Shown: positions 31,117 through 40,408, numbered from the stretch's first letter. The stretch is DNA of 64,000 nucleotides from Mycobacterium sp. E787 (GCF_001668725.1 NZ_LZKL01000049.1:1-64000), one strand, 5' to 3'. The notes: generated by a model not told the origin, from the letters alone. Numbers and translations: made by a program.

Positions 31117-31464
31117 TCACGGCCAGGGAGCGCAGAGGGGGGCGCAGGCGGGCCCGCGCGGCACGTGGTCTCCTTCGACAATGTCGTTGTGCTGCGGACT
31201 ATCCGGGAAGCCCGCCGCCGGATACCAATAGTCGTGGCAGACATTGAGATCCCAACCCTCCCGCTGCATCGCGGCGATCGGCCCGCCCGGCGAAATGTGG
31301 TCGTTCGGATCCGGGTGGCCGGGGCACCACGTGAAGTGGTTGATCGGGGCGGGGCCGGGCTGGGCCTGGGCGCTGCCCGCGGCCAGGCCGAAACCGGCCA
31401 CCGCGATCCCGCCCGACAACAGCGCCGGGGCAACAACCTTCCCCAGGGCGCGGATGGCGTTCAT
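31117..31464 (-). CDS. Mtp (curli-like pilin)-related exported protein, copy 2
   Basis: The 115-residue preprotein has a signal peptide ending near AQA-QPG (about residue 34). The mature segment has FTWCPGHPDPND and WDLNVCHDYWYP, then a Cys-containing tail. It is clearly a paralogue of the gene 42 bases downstream: the signal peptides share ALLSGGxAxAGxGLAAG. A strong GGAAAGGAAG site precedes the ATG. It is probably the first gene of a two-gene transcript. Confidence 0.65.
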   Translation of the reverse strand: MNAIRALGKVVAPALLSGGIAVAGFGLAAGSAQAQPGPAPINHFTWCPGHPDPNDHISPGGPIAAMQREGWDLNVCHDYWYPAAGFPDSPQHNDIVEGDHVPRGPACAPLCAPWP

Positions 31465-31554
31465 AACGACTTCCTTTCCCTCTTGGCAGGCCGAACCGTA
31501 ATGCCGCCCGCTTGCGGAATTCTTGCGTCGAACTGGGAGTGGGAAGATTCAGCG

Positions 31555-31980
31555 ATGGACAAGGACGACCCCGAGAAGCAGCGACCGCGGCTCGGGGCGA
31601 AGTTCGTTCGGGCGCTCGCGATCGTGTGTGTGGCCGGAGGCGCCTACTACTTCGCCGTCGGGTGTTTCAACTACATAGCCGTGCTGCGCACGCCGACTGT
31701 GGCCGCGACGATCGCGCACTGCGACAACGACACGACCTGTTACGGCACCTGGGGCGCCGGCGGAACGTCGAGGATCCGCCGGATCTACGGGGATATTCCC
31801 GGAACCCATCCGGTCGGATCGCGGGTCGACGTTTACATCTGGCGCGGCCAGGCCTATGCGGGCCACCCGAGTCGGGTTCCGGCCGTCTTGCTGTTGTCCG
31901 GGTCCTCGGTCGCGATCGTGGCGGGCGGGGTCCTGTGGTGGTCGGTGCGGCGCAAATACGGCACGGGCAAGGGCCGGTAG
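31555..31980 (+). CDS. Two-helix membrane protein, unknown function
   Basis: The 141-residue protein starts at ATG 31555 and has a charged N-terminus, a transmembrane helix at about 18-42, an external domain with two Cys (HCDNDTTCYG) and a second helix at about 108-130. The layout resembles DUF3592-type proteins, but the match is weak. It is divergent from the Mtp-like pair and convergent with the GntR gene 7 bases away. Confidence 0.62.
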   Translation: MDKDDPEKQRPRLGAKFVRALAIVCVAGGAYYFAVGCFNYIAVLRTPTVAATIAHCDNDTTCYGTWGAGGTSRIRRIYGDIPGTHPVGSRVDVYIWRGQAYAGHPSRVPAVLLLSGSSVAIVAGGVLWWSVRRKYGTGKGR

Positions 31981-31987
31981 TCGGCCG

Positions 31988-32668
31988 TCAAGGGTCGAGC
32001 GGCGGATCGACGGCGATGCCGATGGCCCGGCCGGTGCTGGCGAGGTGCGCCCGCACGGCCCGCTGGGCGCGCGGCAGATCGCCGTCGCGCAGGGCCTCGG
32101 CGATGCCGCGGTGCTCGTCCATGATCGTCGCCATCCGATCGGGGTCGCCCAGCGCCGATTCACCGATCATCCGCATCTGGCGGTCCCGCAGCGACGAGTA
32201 GAAGCCGGACAGGATGGCGTTGCCGGACTCTTCCAGGGTGACGGTGTGAAAGGCGCGGTCGGCATCCAGGAATTCCCGCCAGTCGTTGGCGGCGGCGGCG
32301 TCGCGCTGCCGCTTCAGCTCGCCGGCCAGCCGTTCGTACACCGCGGCGCAGGCGGTGGGGCCGCGCCCGACCACCTTGGCCGCGGCGAACGGTTCCAGCA
32401 GCAGGCGCGCCTCGATGACCGCCCGGGCCTCGTCGGGTGAGACGGGGACGACGAGCGCGCCGCGCTGCGGGTACAGCCGCAGCAGCCCCTCGGCCTCGAG
32501 CCGCAGGAACGCCTCGCGAACCGGGGTCCGCGACATTCCCAGCGCCGCGGCGACCTCGCCCTCGCTGATGAGCTCCCCGCCGGGAAACCGGCCGGTGAGC
32601 ACCTGCGCCTTGACGTAGTCCAGCGCGCGGTCCTTCGCCGTGCCCGCCCGCGGGTTGATCGTCGCCAC
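31988..32668 (-). CDS. GntR-family regulator, FadR/FCD subgroup
   Basis: The 226-residue regulator has an N-terminal winged helix (LISEGEVAAALGMSRTPVREAF near 33-55) and a C-terminal FCD domain from about 80, with the Asp/His metal-site residues in DADRAFH and DEHRGI. FCD regulators sense organic acids. It diverges from the bicupin gene, and the 146-base gap contains a palindrome over a likely promoter, so autoregulation and control of the bicupin are probable. Confidence 0.9.
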   Translation of the reverse strand: MATINPRAGTAKDRALDYVKAQVLTGRFPGGELISEGEVAAALGMSRTPVREAFLRLEAEGLLRLYPQRGALVVPVSPDEARAVIEARLLLEPFAAAKVVGRGPTACAAVYERLAGELKRQRDAAAANDWREFLDADRAFHTVTLEESGNAILSGFYSSLRDRQMRMIGESALGDPDRMATIMDEHRGIAEALRDGDLPRAQRAVRAHLASTGRAIGIAVDPPLDP

Positions 32669-32746
32669 TGCAGCCTTCCTCGCGGCTCAGTCGCATCTCA
32701 GATGCGTCCCTGACGGTACATCAGGCGAAAACCTGTGCGACACCGG

Positions 32747-32785
32747 TTGACGACTGAGATACTAGATAGATACATTAGAAATGTA
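32747..32785 (+). promoter_or_regulatory. Candidate promoter and GntR operator before bicupin gene
   Basis: TTGACG (32747-32752) and TACATT (32771-32776) form a sigma-A-like promoter with an 18-base spacer. TACATT is also the left half of a perfect palindrome, TACATT-AGA-AATGTA (32771-32785), so a protein bound there would block the -10 box. A second inverted repeat, CCTGA-N7-TCAGG, lies at 32709-32725 nearer the GntR start. Assignment to the GntR protein is inferred from position. Confidence 0.5.
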
Positions 32786-32814
32786 AGACGTACCCCAATA
32801 GAAAGCAATCCGCC

Positions 32815-33849
32815 ATGTCCCTCTTGGGCACGAATCAAGCGCAGGTCCCCAACCTCGACCCGACGATCCCGGCGCCGATGACCAACGTCGCCGAGTACGG
32901 CTTCGAGGGCCGGTTCGAGGACTGGGCCGACGACGCCTGCTACTTCGAGTACTCGAAGGCCGCCAACCCGATCGGATCCGGACACGCGCCGCAGGTTCCG
33001 ATTACCCGCTTCGATCCGGAGATCTACGTCGATCGGCCGACCGGAGTTTTCCCGCTGGACCTGTCCAAGGAGTTGGGCATCGACACCGGCCCGGCGACCA
33101 GCCCCGCGCTGCTGGCCAACTTCATCCGCATCCGCCCCGGTGAGCAGGTCGACGCCAGCCCCAACGCCACCTCGCAGCTGTATTACGTGCTGTACGGGCG
33201 GGGCTTCGCGGCCATCAACGGCCGGCTGGTCAAGTGGGAAAAGGGTGACTTTCTGACCCTGCCCGCCGGCACGCATTCGGTGTTCTACGGCGACGACGAG
33301 ACGGCCATGTACTGGGTCCACGACGAGCCGCTGCTGCGCTACCTCGGCGCCGAGGCCACCCGGCCGCGGTTCCGGGCGACCAAGTTCTGCCGCGCCGACG
33401 CGGTGGCCAAGCTGGAAGAGATCGCCGCCCGTCCCGGCGCCAACGAAAAGAGCCGGGTCAGCGTGCTGCTGGCCAACGCCAACCAGGAACAGACGATGAC
33501 CATCACCCACGTGCTGTGGGCGATGTTCGGGGTGCTGCCGCCCCGGCAGGAACAGCGCCCACACCGGCATCAGTCGGTCGCCCTGGACCTGATCCTCGAC
33601 GCGCCGCCCAGCGGCTGCTACACCCTGCTGGGCAGCCGCCTCGACGAGCGCGGCGACATCGTCGACCCGATCCGGGTGGACTGGCAGGCCGGCGGCGCCT
33701 TCACCACCCCGCCGGGCATGTGGCACGCGCACTACAACGAGACGGACACCCCGGCCCACCTGATCCCCATCCAGGACGCCGGGCTGCAGACGCACCTGCG
33801 CAGCCTGGACATCAAGTTCACCCAGCGCCGGGACCTGGTGGCGGGCTGA
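32815..33849 (+). CDS. Bicupin protein, gentisate-dioxygenase-like
   Basis: A 344-residue protein with two cupin domains, at about 95-175 and 235-325. The second has the metal-type motif RPHRHQSVALDLIL and a later GMWHAHYNE. In the first, the His positions are largely replaced (QLYYVLYGRGFA, then PAGTHSVF). Gentisate 1,2-dioxygenase and related ring-cleaving enzymes have this form. The divergent FCD-type regulator fits an aromatic- or organic-acid pathway, but no other pathway genes are adjacent, so the substrate is open. Confidence 0.75.
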   Translation: MSLLGTNQAQVPNLDPTIPAPMTNVAEYGFEGRFEDWADDACYFEYSKAANPIGSGHAPQVPITRFDPEIYVDRPTGVFPLDLSKELGIDTGPATSPALLANFIRIRPGEQVDASPNATSQLYYVLYGRGFAAINGRLVKWEKGDFLTLPAGTHSVFYGDDETAMYWVHDEPLLRYLGAEATRPRFRATKFCRADAVAKLEEIAARPGANEKSRVSVLLANANQEQTMTITHVLWAMFGVLPPRQEQRPHRHQSVALDLILDAPPSGCYTLLGSRLDERGDIVDPIRVDWQAGGAFTTPPGMWHAHYNETDTPAHLIPIQDAGLQTHLRSLDIKFTQRRDLVAG

Positions 33850-33900
33850 CCCGGCCGGGCTCCATGCAGCGTCGACATTTGGCGAATAGTGTGGCTGGAC

Positions 33901-34908
33901 ATGAAGCTGCCGCTGCTGGGCCCGGTATCGCTGACCGGCTTCCAGAACGCCTGGTTTTTCCTGTTGTTGCTGGCGGTGCTGCTGCTGATCGGCGCCTATG
34001 TCGCGCTGCAGTACGCGCGCCGCCGGCGGGTGTTGCGGTTCGCCAACATGGAGGTGCTGGAGCGCGTGGCGCCCCTGCGCTCCGGCCGCTGGCGGCACGT
34101 GCCGACGATCCTGCTGGCCGCGTCGCTGGTGCTGCTGACCACCGCCATGGCCGGGCCGACGTCCGACATCCGCATCCCGCTCAACCGCGCGGTCGTCATG
34201 TTGGTGATCGACGTCTCGGAATCGATGGCGTCCACCGACGTGCCCCCGAACCGACTGGCCGCCGCCCAGGAGGCCGGCAAGAAGTTCGCCGACGAGCTGA
34301 CGCCGGCGATCAACCTGGGATTGGTGCAGTTCGCGGCCAACGCGTCGCTGATGGTCGCCCCGACCACGAACCGCGAGGCCGTCAAGACGGCGATCGACAG
34401 CCTCAAACCGATGCCGAAAACCGCGACAGGAGAAGGCATCCTGACCGCGTTGCAGGCCATCGCCACCGTCGGCTCGGTGATGGGGGGCGGGGAGGGCCCC
34501 CCGCCCGCCCGCATCGTGCTGGAGTCCGACGGCGCCGAGAACGTGCCGCTGGACCCCAACGCCCCGCAGGGCGCGTTCACCGCCGCCCGGGCCGCCAAAG
34601 ACCAGGGCGTGCAGATCTCCACGATCTCCTTCGGCACCCCCTACGGCACCGTCGACTACCAGGGCGCCACCATCCCGGTCCCCGTCGACGACCAGACGCT
34701 GCAGGAGATCTGCAAGATCACCGACGGCCAGGCCTTCCACGCCGACAGCCTGGAATCCCTCAACCAGGTCTATTCCACCCTGCAGCGCCAGATCGGCTAC
34801 CAGACCGTGAAGGGCGACGCCAGCCTCGCCTGGATGCTGCTCGGGGCGGTGGTGCTGGCCGGCGCCATCCTGGCCGGGCTCGCCCTCAACAGCCGGCTGC
34901 CGTCGTAG
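33901..34908 (+). CDS. VWA-domain membrane protein (Rv1481-like), copy 1
   Basis: A 335-residue protein, the same length as M. tuberculosis Rv1481. It has N-terminal helices at about 18-38 and 65-83, then a von Willebrand A domain with the MIDAS motif DVSES near 108, followed by TGEG and SDGAEN loops, and a C-terminal helix near 308-328. Such proteins usually sit beside a MoxR ATPase, in a chaperone-like system. None is here. The ATG at 33901 is chosen for length match; the frame opens 4 codons earlier. Confidence 0.88.
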   Translation: MKLPLLGPVSLTGFQNAWFFLLLLAVLLLIGAYVALQYARRRRVLRFANMEVLERVAPLRSGRWRHVPTILLAASLVLLTTAMAGPTSDIRIPLNRAVVMLVIDVSESMASTDVPPNRLAAAQEAGKKFADELTPAINLGLVQFAANASLMVAPTTNREAVKTAIDSLKPMPKTATGEGILTALQAIATVGSVMGGGEGPPPARIVLESDGAENVPLDPNAPQGAFTAARAAKDQGVQISTISFGTPYGTVDYQGATIPVPVDDQTLQEICKITDGQAFHADSLESLNQVYSTLQRQIGYQTVKGDASLAWMLLGAVVLAGAILAGLALNSRLPS

Positions 34909-34923
34909 GCCCCGCGCGGCCGC

Positions 34924-35943
34924 TCAGGTCGGCAATCGCCGGTTGATCAGCAGGGCCAGCGCCGTGGCGATCAGGGCGACGATGACGCCCAGGCGCAGCC
35001 ACCCGGCGCTGCCGGGGCCGGGCACGACGCGGTACCCGATGTCGTTCTCGATGGCGCTGTAGCTCTTGTTGAGCTCGGCGATGTTGCTGGCGGTGTAGGA
35101 CTGGCCGCCCGACAGCCGCGCGATGGTGCGCATCTGGTCCGCCGAGACCGGCACGGCGACCCGCTGCCCGTCCATCTCGATCTCGCCGCCCTTGGTGCCG
35201 AACGTGATCGTCGAAATGGGCACACCCTGGTCCTTGGCCAGCCGTGCGGCGGTGTAGGCGCCGTCGTGCGGGTCGCTGGGGTCGGTCGGCTTGTTCTCGC
35301 CGCCGTCGGACAGCAGCACGATGCGGGCCGGCGGCGGGGTGTCGCCGCTTGCGACCCCCGAGGCCGAAACCGCGTGCAGGGCGGTGAAGATCGCCTCGCC
35401 GGTCGCCGTGCTGTCGCCGAACTGAAGCTTTGTCAGCGCATCCAGCGTCGCCTGGTGCTGCGGGGTGGGCGGCACCAGCAGGTAGGGCGTCCCGGAAAAC
35501 GCGACCAGCCCGAGATTGATGCCGGGCGTCAGCTGGCTGGCGAACTGGCCGGCGGCCTGCTCGGCCGCCTTGAGGCGGTTGGGTTCGACGTCGGTCGCCC
35601 GCATGGAGTTCGACACGTCCATGACCAGCACGACGCAGGCGCGGTTGCGCGGGATGCGCATGTCGTGCGTGGGGGTGGCGAGCGCGACGGTCAACAGCAG
35701 CAGGGAGAGCAGCGCAACGGCGATCGGCACATGCCGCCACCACGATTGCGGCACCGGCGACTCGGTGTACCGGCGCAGGCGCCGCCGGCGCCGGGCCTGT
35801 ACCAGGATGTAGACCGCCAGCAGCGCCAGCGGGACCGCAGCGAACAGCAGCATGGCCGGACGCTGGAACCCGTACAGGGGCAGCGGGCCGATGCCGGGGA
35901 ATGACACCTGCGCCAGTAAAGAGGAGACTCGGTGGCCCGTCAA
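34924..35943 (-). CDS. VWA-domain membrane protein (Rv1481-like), copy 2
   Basis: A 339-residue paralogue of the facing gene, with the same order: two N-terminal helices, MIDAS DVSNS, TGEAIFTALHAV, SDGGEN, and a C-terminal helix ending INRRLPT. Of the two it looks closer to M. tuberculosis Rv1481 (for example TGEAIFTAL, DQGVPISTI, INRRLPT). The two genes converge with 15 bases between stops. No MoxR or DUF58 gene is nearby. Confidence 0.88.
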   Translation of the reverse strand: MTGHRVSSLLAQVSFPGIGPLPLYGFQRPAMLLFAAVPLALLAVYILVQARRRRRLRRYTESPVPQSWWRHVPIAVALLSLLLLTVALATPTHDMRIPRNRACVVLVMDVSNSMRATDVEPNRLKAAEQAAGQFASQLTPGINLGLVAFSGTPYLLVPPTPQHQATLDALTKLQFGDSTATGEAIFTALHAVSASGVASGDTPPPARIVLLSDGGENKPTDPSDPHDGAYTAARLAKDQGVPISTITFGTKGGEIEMDGQRVAVPVSADQMRTIARLSGGQSYTASNIAELNKSYSAIENDIGYRVVPGPGSAGWLRLGVIVALIATALALLINRRLPT

Positions 35944-35964
35944 ACGCGGCGGGCGGTTCGCGCC

Positions 35965-37269
35965 CTATTCCCGCCTGAGCCGGCCCTCGACGAATTGCTC
36001 GAGCTTCTCCCACTCGCGTACCGCCGCGGCGTACGGGGGGCCGGGCTTGCCGACCGACTCGGGCTCCAGCACCGAGCCCACTAGCTTGCCCAGCGGCCGG
36101 CCGGTGTCGAGCGCCTTGTCCACCGCGGGATCCTCCGAGTAGTCGCCGATGTCGCGGAGCAGTTCGACGGCCAGGTCGAGCTGGTCGCGGTCGACCGCGT
36201 CCGGCCCCTCGGCGAAGTCGTCGGCCAGCCCGCTCAGCACGTAGACGTTGTCGTCGGTCACGTCGACCGCCAGCGAGCCGTCGGTGGCGGCGGTGCGGAT
36301 GTCGTCGTAGGTGCTCAGGTCGGACAGGTCGTGGTCGTGCTCGTCGGCGAGGTAGCGCGCCAGCGCCCGCTCGGAGGTGAACACGCTGATCCGGCCGTTG
36401 CGGCCCAGGAAGATCGGGCGGTCGTCCAGGTAGCAGCGCAGGGTGTAGAAGGTGTCCGAACTCGTGATGATCCGAATCGGGTCGATGCCCACCTGGACCC
36501 AGAAGTCTTTGGCGCCGCCCAGCACGACGGTGTCGCCGGCCGCGCGGGCATCCTCCTGCTCCGCCGCTTCGTCTTCGGCGACGTCGGTCTCGTCCTCGTC
36601 GGGCTCCTCGGAGTCCCGGGCGTCCTCGTCGCCGGCGGCGGTGTCTTCGGCCGGCTGTTCGTCCTCGTCGGGCTCTTCGGCGAGTTCCTCGGCGGCCTTG
36701 GCCGCAACTTCCTCGTCGACCTCCGGGGTGCTGACGATGTCGTCGATCGCGCTGAGCACGTCGTCCCAGCTGCGGGCGATGACCTCGGCAATCGCGTTCC
36801 AGCGCTTCTGCCCCGCCTTCCCGGTGAAGGTGTCGATGCCGCCGGCCACCGTGCCCAGGCTGGGGTTGCCGTTGAAGAACTTCGCCACCGCCGCCAGCTC
36901 GCACACCGACCCGATCGACGACACGATCGCCAGGGTGCCCGCCAGCGCGGTGACCGATTCCTCGGTCGGCTTCTCCGACACCAGTTCCTCGACGGCGACC
37001 AGGTCGAATTGTTTGTCGTCGGCCGGCTCGAAGCGGTGCGCGTGCGCGGACGTCAGGTCCTGCCACGCCGGGTGGTCCACCAGGTCGTTGTCGTCGTCGG
37101 TGCGCACGAAGGCGACGAGGTCGGCGACGGTCTCGAACGCGTACAGGTCCTCGTCCTTGCCCAGGAACGCCTCCCACTCGTCGCCTGCGTCGCGCCAGCG
37201 GGGCGCCCACACGGTGTAGCGGTCGCCGGCGGACAGGCTCAGGCGGATGGGCACGAGGTCAGCAGCCAT
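35965..37269 (-). CDS. Acidic conserved protein, Rv3311-like
   Basis: A 434-residue soluble protein, close to M. tuberculosis Rv3311 (420). An N-terminal globular part (1-190) and a C-terminal part (from about 255) are joined by a very acidic linker at about 193-250, rich in EEPDEDE-type runs. Primer-like repeats of 'IFLGRNGRISVF' type suggest a beta-rich C-terminal half. I recognise no catalytic motif. It lies 20 bases upstream of the VWA gene start on the same strand and could be transcribed with it. The start is ATG 37269; the longer open frame through sapM is a shadow. Confidence 0.8.
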   Translation of the reverse strand: MAADLVPIRLSLSAGDRYTVWAPRWRDAGDEWEAFLGKDEDLYAFETVADLVAFVRTDDDNDLVDHPAWQDLTSAHAHRFEPADDKQFDLVAVEELVSEKPTEESVTALAGTLAIVSSIGSVCELAAVAKFFNGNPSLGTVAGGIDTFTGKAGQKRWNAIAEVIARSWDDVLSAIDDIVSTPEVDEEVAAKAAEELAEEPDEDEQPAEDTAAGDEDARDSEEPDEDETDVAEDEAAEQEDARAAGDTVVLGGAKDFWVQVGIDPIRIITSSDTFYTLRCYLDDRPIFLGRNGRISVFTSERALARYLADEHDHDLSDLSTYDDIRTAATDGSLAVDVTDDNVYVLSGLADDFAEGPDAVDRDQLDLAVELLRDIGDYSEDPAVDKALDTGRPLGKLVGSVLEPESVGKPGPPYAAAVREWEKLEQFVEGRLRRE

Positions 37270-37304
37270 GCGGCACACAATAGCGACGCGCGGCGAAGCT
37301 GCGG

Positions 37305-38186
37305 CTAAGCGGCCCAGATGGTCGCGATGGGCGCGGCGCCGGCCGCGTAACCGATCTTGGGCAGCCCATACATCTGTTCCAGGGTGGACAGCACGCTGTA
37401 GTGGTTGATCTGCTCGTTGTAGGTGCCGGGCTGCACGTGCCCGCCGTAGATGATCGTCGGAATCTGGTTGCGCGGCCCGCCGTCGTCCTCGTCCCACGTC
37501 ACGATGAGCAGGCTGTTGTTGGCCACCGCCCAGTTGGCGTAGCCGGACAGGTCCCGGCTCAGCCAGGCGTCGCCCTGCGCGATCGAGCCGTCGTGCATGT
37601 TGTCGTCGTTGTCGGGAATGACGAACGACACGGTCGGCAGGCCGGCGTAGTTGCCCATCGGAAACGCCGAGAACGGCAGCGAGTCGGCCGCCGGCACGTT
37701 GGTGAAGTTGGCCCACGGCACGTGCTTTCGCGCGTACTTGCCCGCGCTGCACACCGGCGAACCCGGCGCGGGCAGGCCCTCGGCGTAACCGGCGAAGGTG
37801 TAACCGGCGGACAGCAATTCGGAGGCCAGGTTGGGGGCGGCGCCGCCGTTGACCGGGCACGAGTCGCTGGTCACCCCGAGTGTGCTGCCGGCGAACAGCG
37901 CCAGGTAGTTCGGCTCGCTGGGGTGCGTTTCGGCGAACGACTGGGCCATGTTGGCTCCGCCCGCGGCCAGCGCGTTGATGAACGGCGCCGACTTGTTGCC
38001 GATGATGTGGGCCGCCGCGCGGTTCTCTTCGATGACGATCACCACGTGCGCGGGCTGCGGCAGCGCGGCCGCCGACGGCCCCACCCGGGGCGCCGACGGG
38101 ATCGTCACCAGGGCCGCGAAAGCCGCCGCACCGGCCAACCGCAGCGCGCGATATGCCTTGTCCACCAACCCTGCCCGGTGCCGCAC
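37305..38186 (-). CDS. sapM: Secreted acid phosphatase SapM
   Basis: The 293-residue preprotein has a long signal region (to about residue 40) and a phosphoesterase domain. Conserved stretches are VVIVIEENR near 49, NKSAPFINALAAGG near 63, ETHPSEPNYLALFAG near 85, and VTWDEDDGGPRNQIPT near 230, which carry probable metal ligands. In M. tuberculosis SapM removes phosphate from host PI3P and other substrates, which hinders phagosome maturation. The family identity is strong; the host role here is inferred. Confidence 0.93.
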   Translation of the reverse strand: MRHRAGLVDKAYRALRLAGAAAFAALVTIPSAPRVGPSAAALPQPAHVVIVIEENRAAAHIIGNKSAPFINALAAGGANMAQSFAETHPSEPNYLALFAGSTLGVTSDSCPVNGGAAPNLASELLSAGYTFAGYAEGLPAPGSPVCSAGKYARKHVPWANFTNVPAADSLPFSAFPMGNYAGLPTVSFVIPDNDDNMHDGSIAQGDAWLSRDLSGYANWAVANNSLLIVTWDEDDGGPRNQIPTIIYGGHVQPGTYNEQINHYSVLSTLEQMYGLPKIGYAAGAAPIATIWAA

Positions 38187-38279
38187 CCCGGGAGTATATG
38201 AGCGGATCCGGTCCGCGGGCGGCGCCGGCGCGAGCGTGTCTGCGTTGCTCGTCGCAATCGTTATATAGGGTCACATCTC

Positions 38280-38903
38280 GTGGACGTGCGCATCGTCGAT
38301 CACCCGCTGGCGCAGGCGCGACTGACGGCATTGCGCGACAAACACACCGACAACGCCCACTTCCGCGCCGCCCTGCGCGACCTGACCGCCATGTTGGTCT
38401 ACGAGGCCACCCGCGAGGCGGCCCGCGAAACATTTCCGATCCACACGCCGCTGGCCGAGACGCTCGGGGTGCGGCTGGCCAGGCCGCCGCTGCTGGTTCC
38501 CGTGTTGCGCGCCGGGCTGGGCATGGTGGAGCAGGCGCTCGCGCTGTTGCCCGAGGCCCGCGTGGGGTTCGTCGGCGTGGCCCGCGACGAAAAGACCCAC
38601 CTGCCGAGCGGGTACATGGAGTCGCTGCCCCGCGACCTGACCGGGCTGCCGGTGCTGGTGCTGGATCCCATGCTGGCCACCGGCGGGTCGCTGACGCACA
38701 CGATCGGGCTGCTGCACCCCCGCGGCGCGTCGGACATCACGGTGTTGTGTGCGGTGGCGGCGCCGGAAGGCGTTGCGGCGCTTGAGAAAGCGGCGCCGGA
38801 AGCGCGGCTTTTCACCGTCGCGGTCGATGACGGGCTCAACGAGATCGCCTACATCGTGCCCGGGCTGGGCGACGCGGGCGACCGCCAATTCGGGCCGCGC
38901 TAG
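38280..38903 (+). CDS. upp: Uracil phosphoribosyltransferase
   Basis: Upp makes UMP from uracil and PRPP. The 207-residue protein has the PRPP-binding loop [11 protein letters not shown] near residue 127 and the uracil-binding C-terminal [15 protein letters not shown]. The start is GTG. TTATATAGG about 15 bases upstream may be a -10 region. Together with deoA, cdd, add and deoD nearby it completes a nucleobase-salvage neighbourhood. Its stop is one base from the convergent pmmB stop. Confidence 0.96.
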   Translation: MDVRIVDHPLAQARLTALRDKHTDNAHFRAALRDLTAMLVYEATREAARETFPIHTPLAETLGVRLARPPLLVPVLRAGLGMVEQALALLPEARVGFVGVARDEKTHLPSGYMESLPRDLTGLPVLVLDPMLATGGSLTHTIGLLHPRGASDITVLCAVAAPEGVAALEKAAPEARLFTVAVDDGLNEIAYIVPGLGDAGDRQFGPR

Positions 38904-38904
38904 C

Positions 38905-40404
38905 TCAGAAGCCGCGCACCTGCGCGGTCACCTCGTCGCGCAGCGCGCGGGCCCGGTCCCGGGCGGATGACAGGTCGTCGGTCGGTGCGCAGCGAATCTC
39001 GATGTAGCACTTCAGCTTCGGCTCGGTGCCCGACGGCCGCACCACCACCCGGGCCGACGTCTCCTGGTCGCCGCCGGCGAAGATCAGCGCGTCGCTGATG
39101 TCGTCGAGGGTGGCGGGGAAGTCCGCGAGACGGGCCGGCGGGGCGGCGCGCAGCCGGCGCATCAGCGCGTCGGCCTCGTCGGCGTCGGCGACGCGGCGCG
39201 ACACCGCCGCGACGTCGTGCACGCCGTGGCGCCGGGCGAGGTCGTCGAGCCGGTCGGCCACTGAACGGCCCCGCGCCTTCAAAGTGGCGACCAGATCGCA
39301 CGCCAGCACCGCCGCGCTGATGCCGTCCTTGTCGCGCACCGCATCCGGGTCGACGCAGTGGCCGATCGCTTCCTCGTAGGCGTACACCAGCCGACCGCCG
39401 GACACGTTCGCGTCGGCGCGGGCCAGCCACTTGAAGCCGGTGCGGGTCTCGACGTGCGTCGCGCCGTGGTGGGCGGCGATCGCGGCCAGCATCCGTGACG
39501 ACACCAGGGTGCTGGCCACCACCGCCGACGCGGGATCGGGTTCGCGCGACAGGATGTAATCGCCCAGCAGCCAACCGGTCTCGTCGCCGGACAGCATCCG
39601 CCAGCCCGGCGCCGCGGGGATGCCGACGGCGCACCGGTCGGCGTCGGGATCCAGCGCGATCGCGACGTCGGCCGTCGTCTCGGCGGCCAGGGCGAGCAGC
39701 GCATCGCTGGCGCCCGGTTCCTCGGGGTTGGGAAACGCGACGGTCGGGAAATCGGGGTCGGGCGCGAACTGCGCGCCGACGGTGTGCACCTCGTGGAATC
39801 CCGCGCGCCGCAAGGTTTCCACGGCCACGGTGCCGCCCACCCCGTGCAAAGGTGTCAGCGCCACCCGCACCGAACCGGCACCCCGGCGCACCGCCGCCGC
39901 CCGGTCGACGTAACGCTCCACCAGGTCGGTCCGCGCGGGCGCCACCGGCTCGCGGGGGATCTCGCCGGCCGGCGGAGCGGCGGCCATCGCGGCTTCGATC
40001 TGGCGGTCGGTGGGCGAGATGATCTGCACGCCGCCCTCGAAGTACACCTTGTAGCCGTTGTCGCCCGGCGGGTTGTGCGACGCCGTGATCTGCACCCCGG
40101 CGGTGGCGCCGGTGCGGCGCACCGCGAACGCGACCACCGGCGTGGGCACCGCGCCGGGCAGCAGCAGCACCGAAAAGCCCTGCGCGGCAAGCACTTCGGC
40201 GGTCACCGTGGCGAAAGGCGCCGAGCCGTGCCGGGCGTCGCGGCCGACGACCACCGCGGAGCCCGCCAGGCCACGCTCGGTGAGCACGCGCGCCACCGCC
40301 CACGTCGCGCGCGCGACCACCTCGGCGTTCATGGCGTCGGGCCCGTCGCGCACCGGACCGCGCAGCCCCGCGGTGCCGAACCTCAGTGGACGGGCGGTTG
40401 TCAC
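38905..40404 (-). CDS. pmmB: Phospho-sugar mutase (PmmB)
   Basis: A 499-residue alpha-D-phosphohexomutase. The phospho-serine loop is TASHNPPGDNGYK near residue 110, the metal loop DPDADRCAVG lies near 248, a sugar-binding loop is in YEEAIGHCVD, and the phosphate-binding RPSGTEPKLK is near 460. It may interconvert mannose or ribose phosphates; next to deoD, a role on (deoxy)ribose-1-phosphate is also plausible. The N-terminus starts at GTG right before RPLRFGTAGLRGP, about 35 residues shorter than M. tuberculosis PmmB as I recall it. Confidence 0.92.
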   Translation of the reverse strand: MTTARPLRFGTAGLRGPVRDGPDAMNAEVVARATWAVARVLTERGLAGSAVVVGRDARHGSAPFATVTAEVLAAQGFSVLLLPGAVPTPVVAFAVRRTGATAGVQITASHNPPGDNGYKVYFEGGVQIISPTDRQIEAAMAAAPPAGEIPREPVAPARTDLVERYVDRAAAVRRGAGSVRVALTPLHGVGGTVAVETLRRAGFHEVHTVGAQFAPDPDFPTVAFPNPEEPGASDALLALAAETTADVAIALDPDADRCAVGIPAAPGWRMLSGDETGWLLGDYILSREPDPASAVVASTLVSSRMLAAIAAHHGATHVETRTGFKWLARADANVSGGRLVYAYEEAIGHCVDPDAVRDKDGISAAVLACDLVATLKARGRSVADRLDDLARRHGVHDVAAVSRRVADADEADALMRRLRAAPPARLADFPATLDDISDALIFAGGDQETSARVVVRPSGTEPKLKCYIEIRCAPTDDLSSARDRARALRDEVTAQVRGF

Positions 40405-40408
40405 GTCG

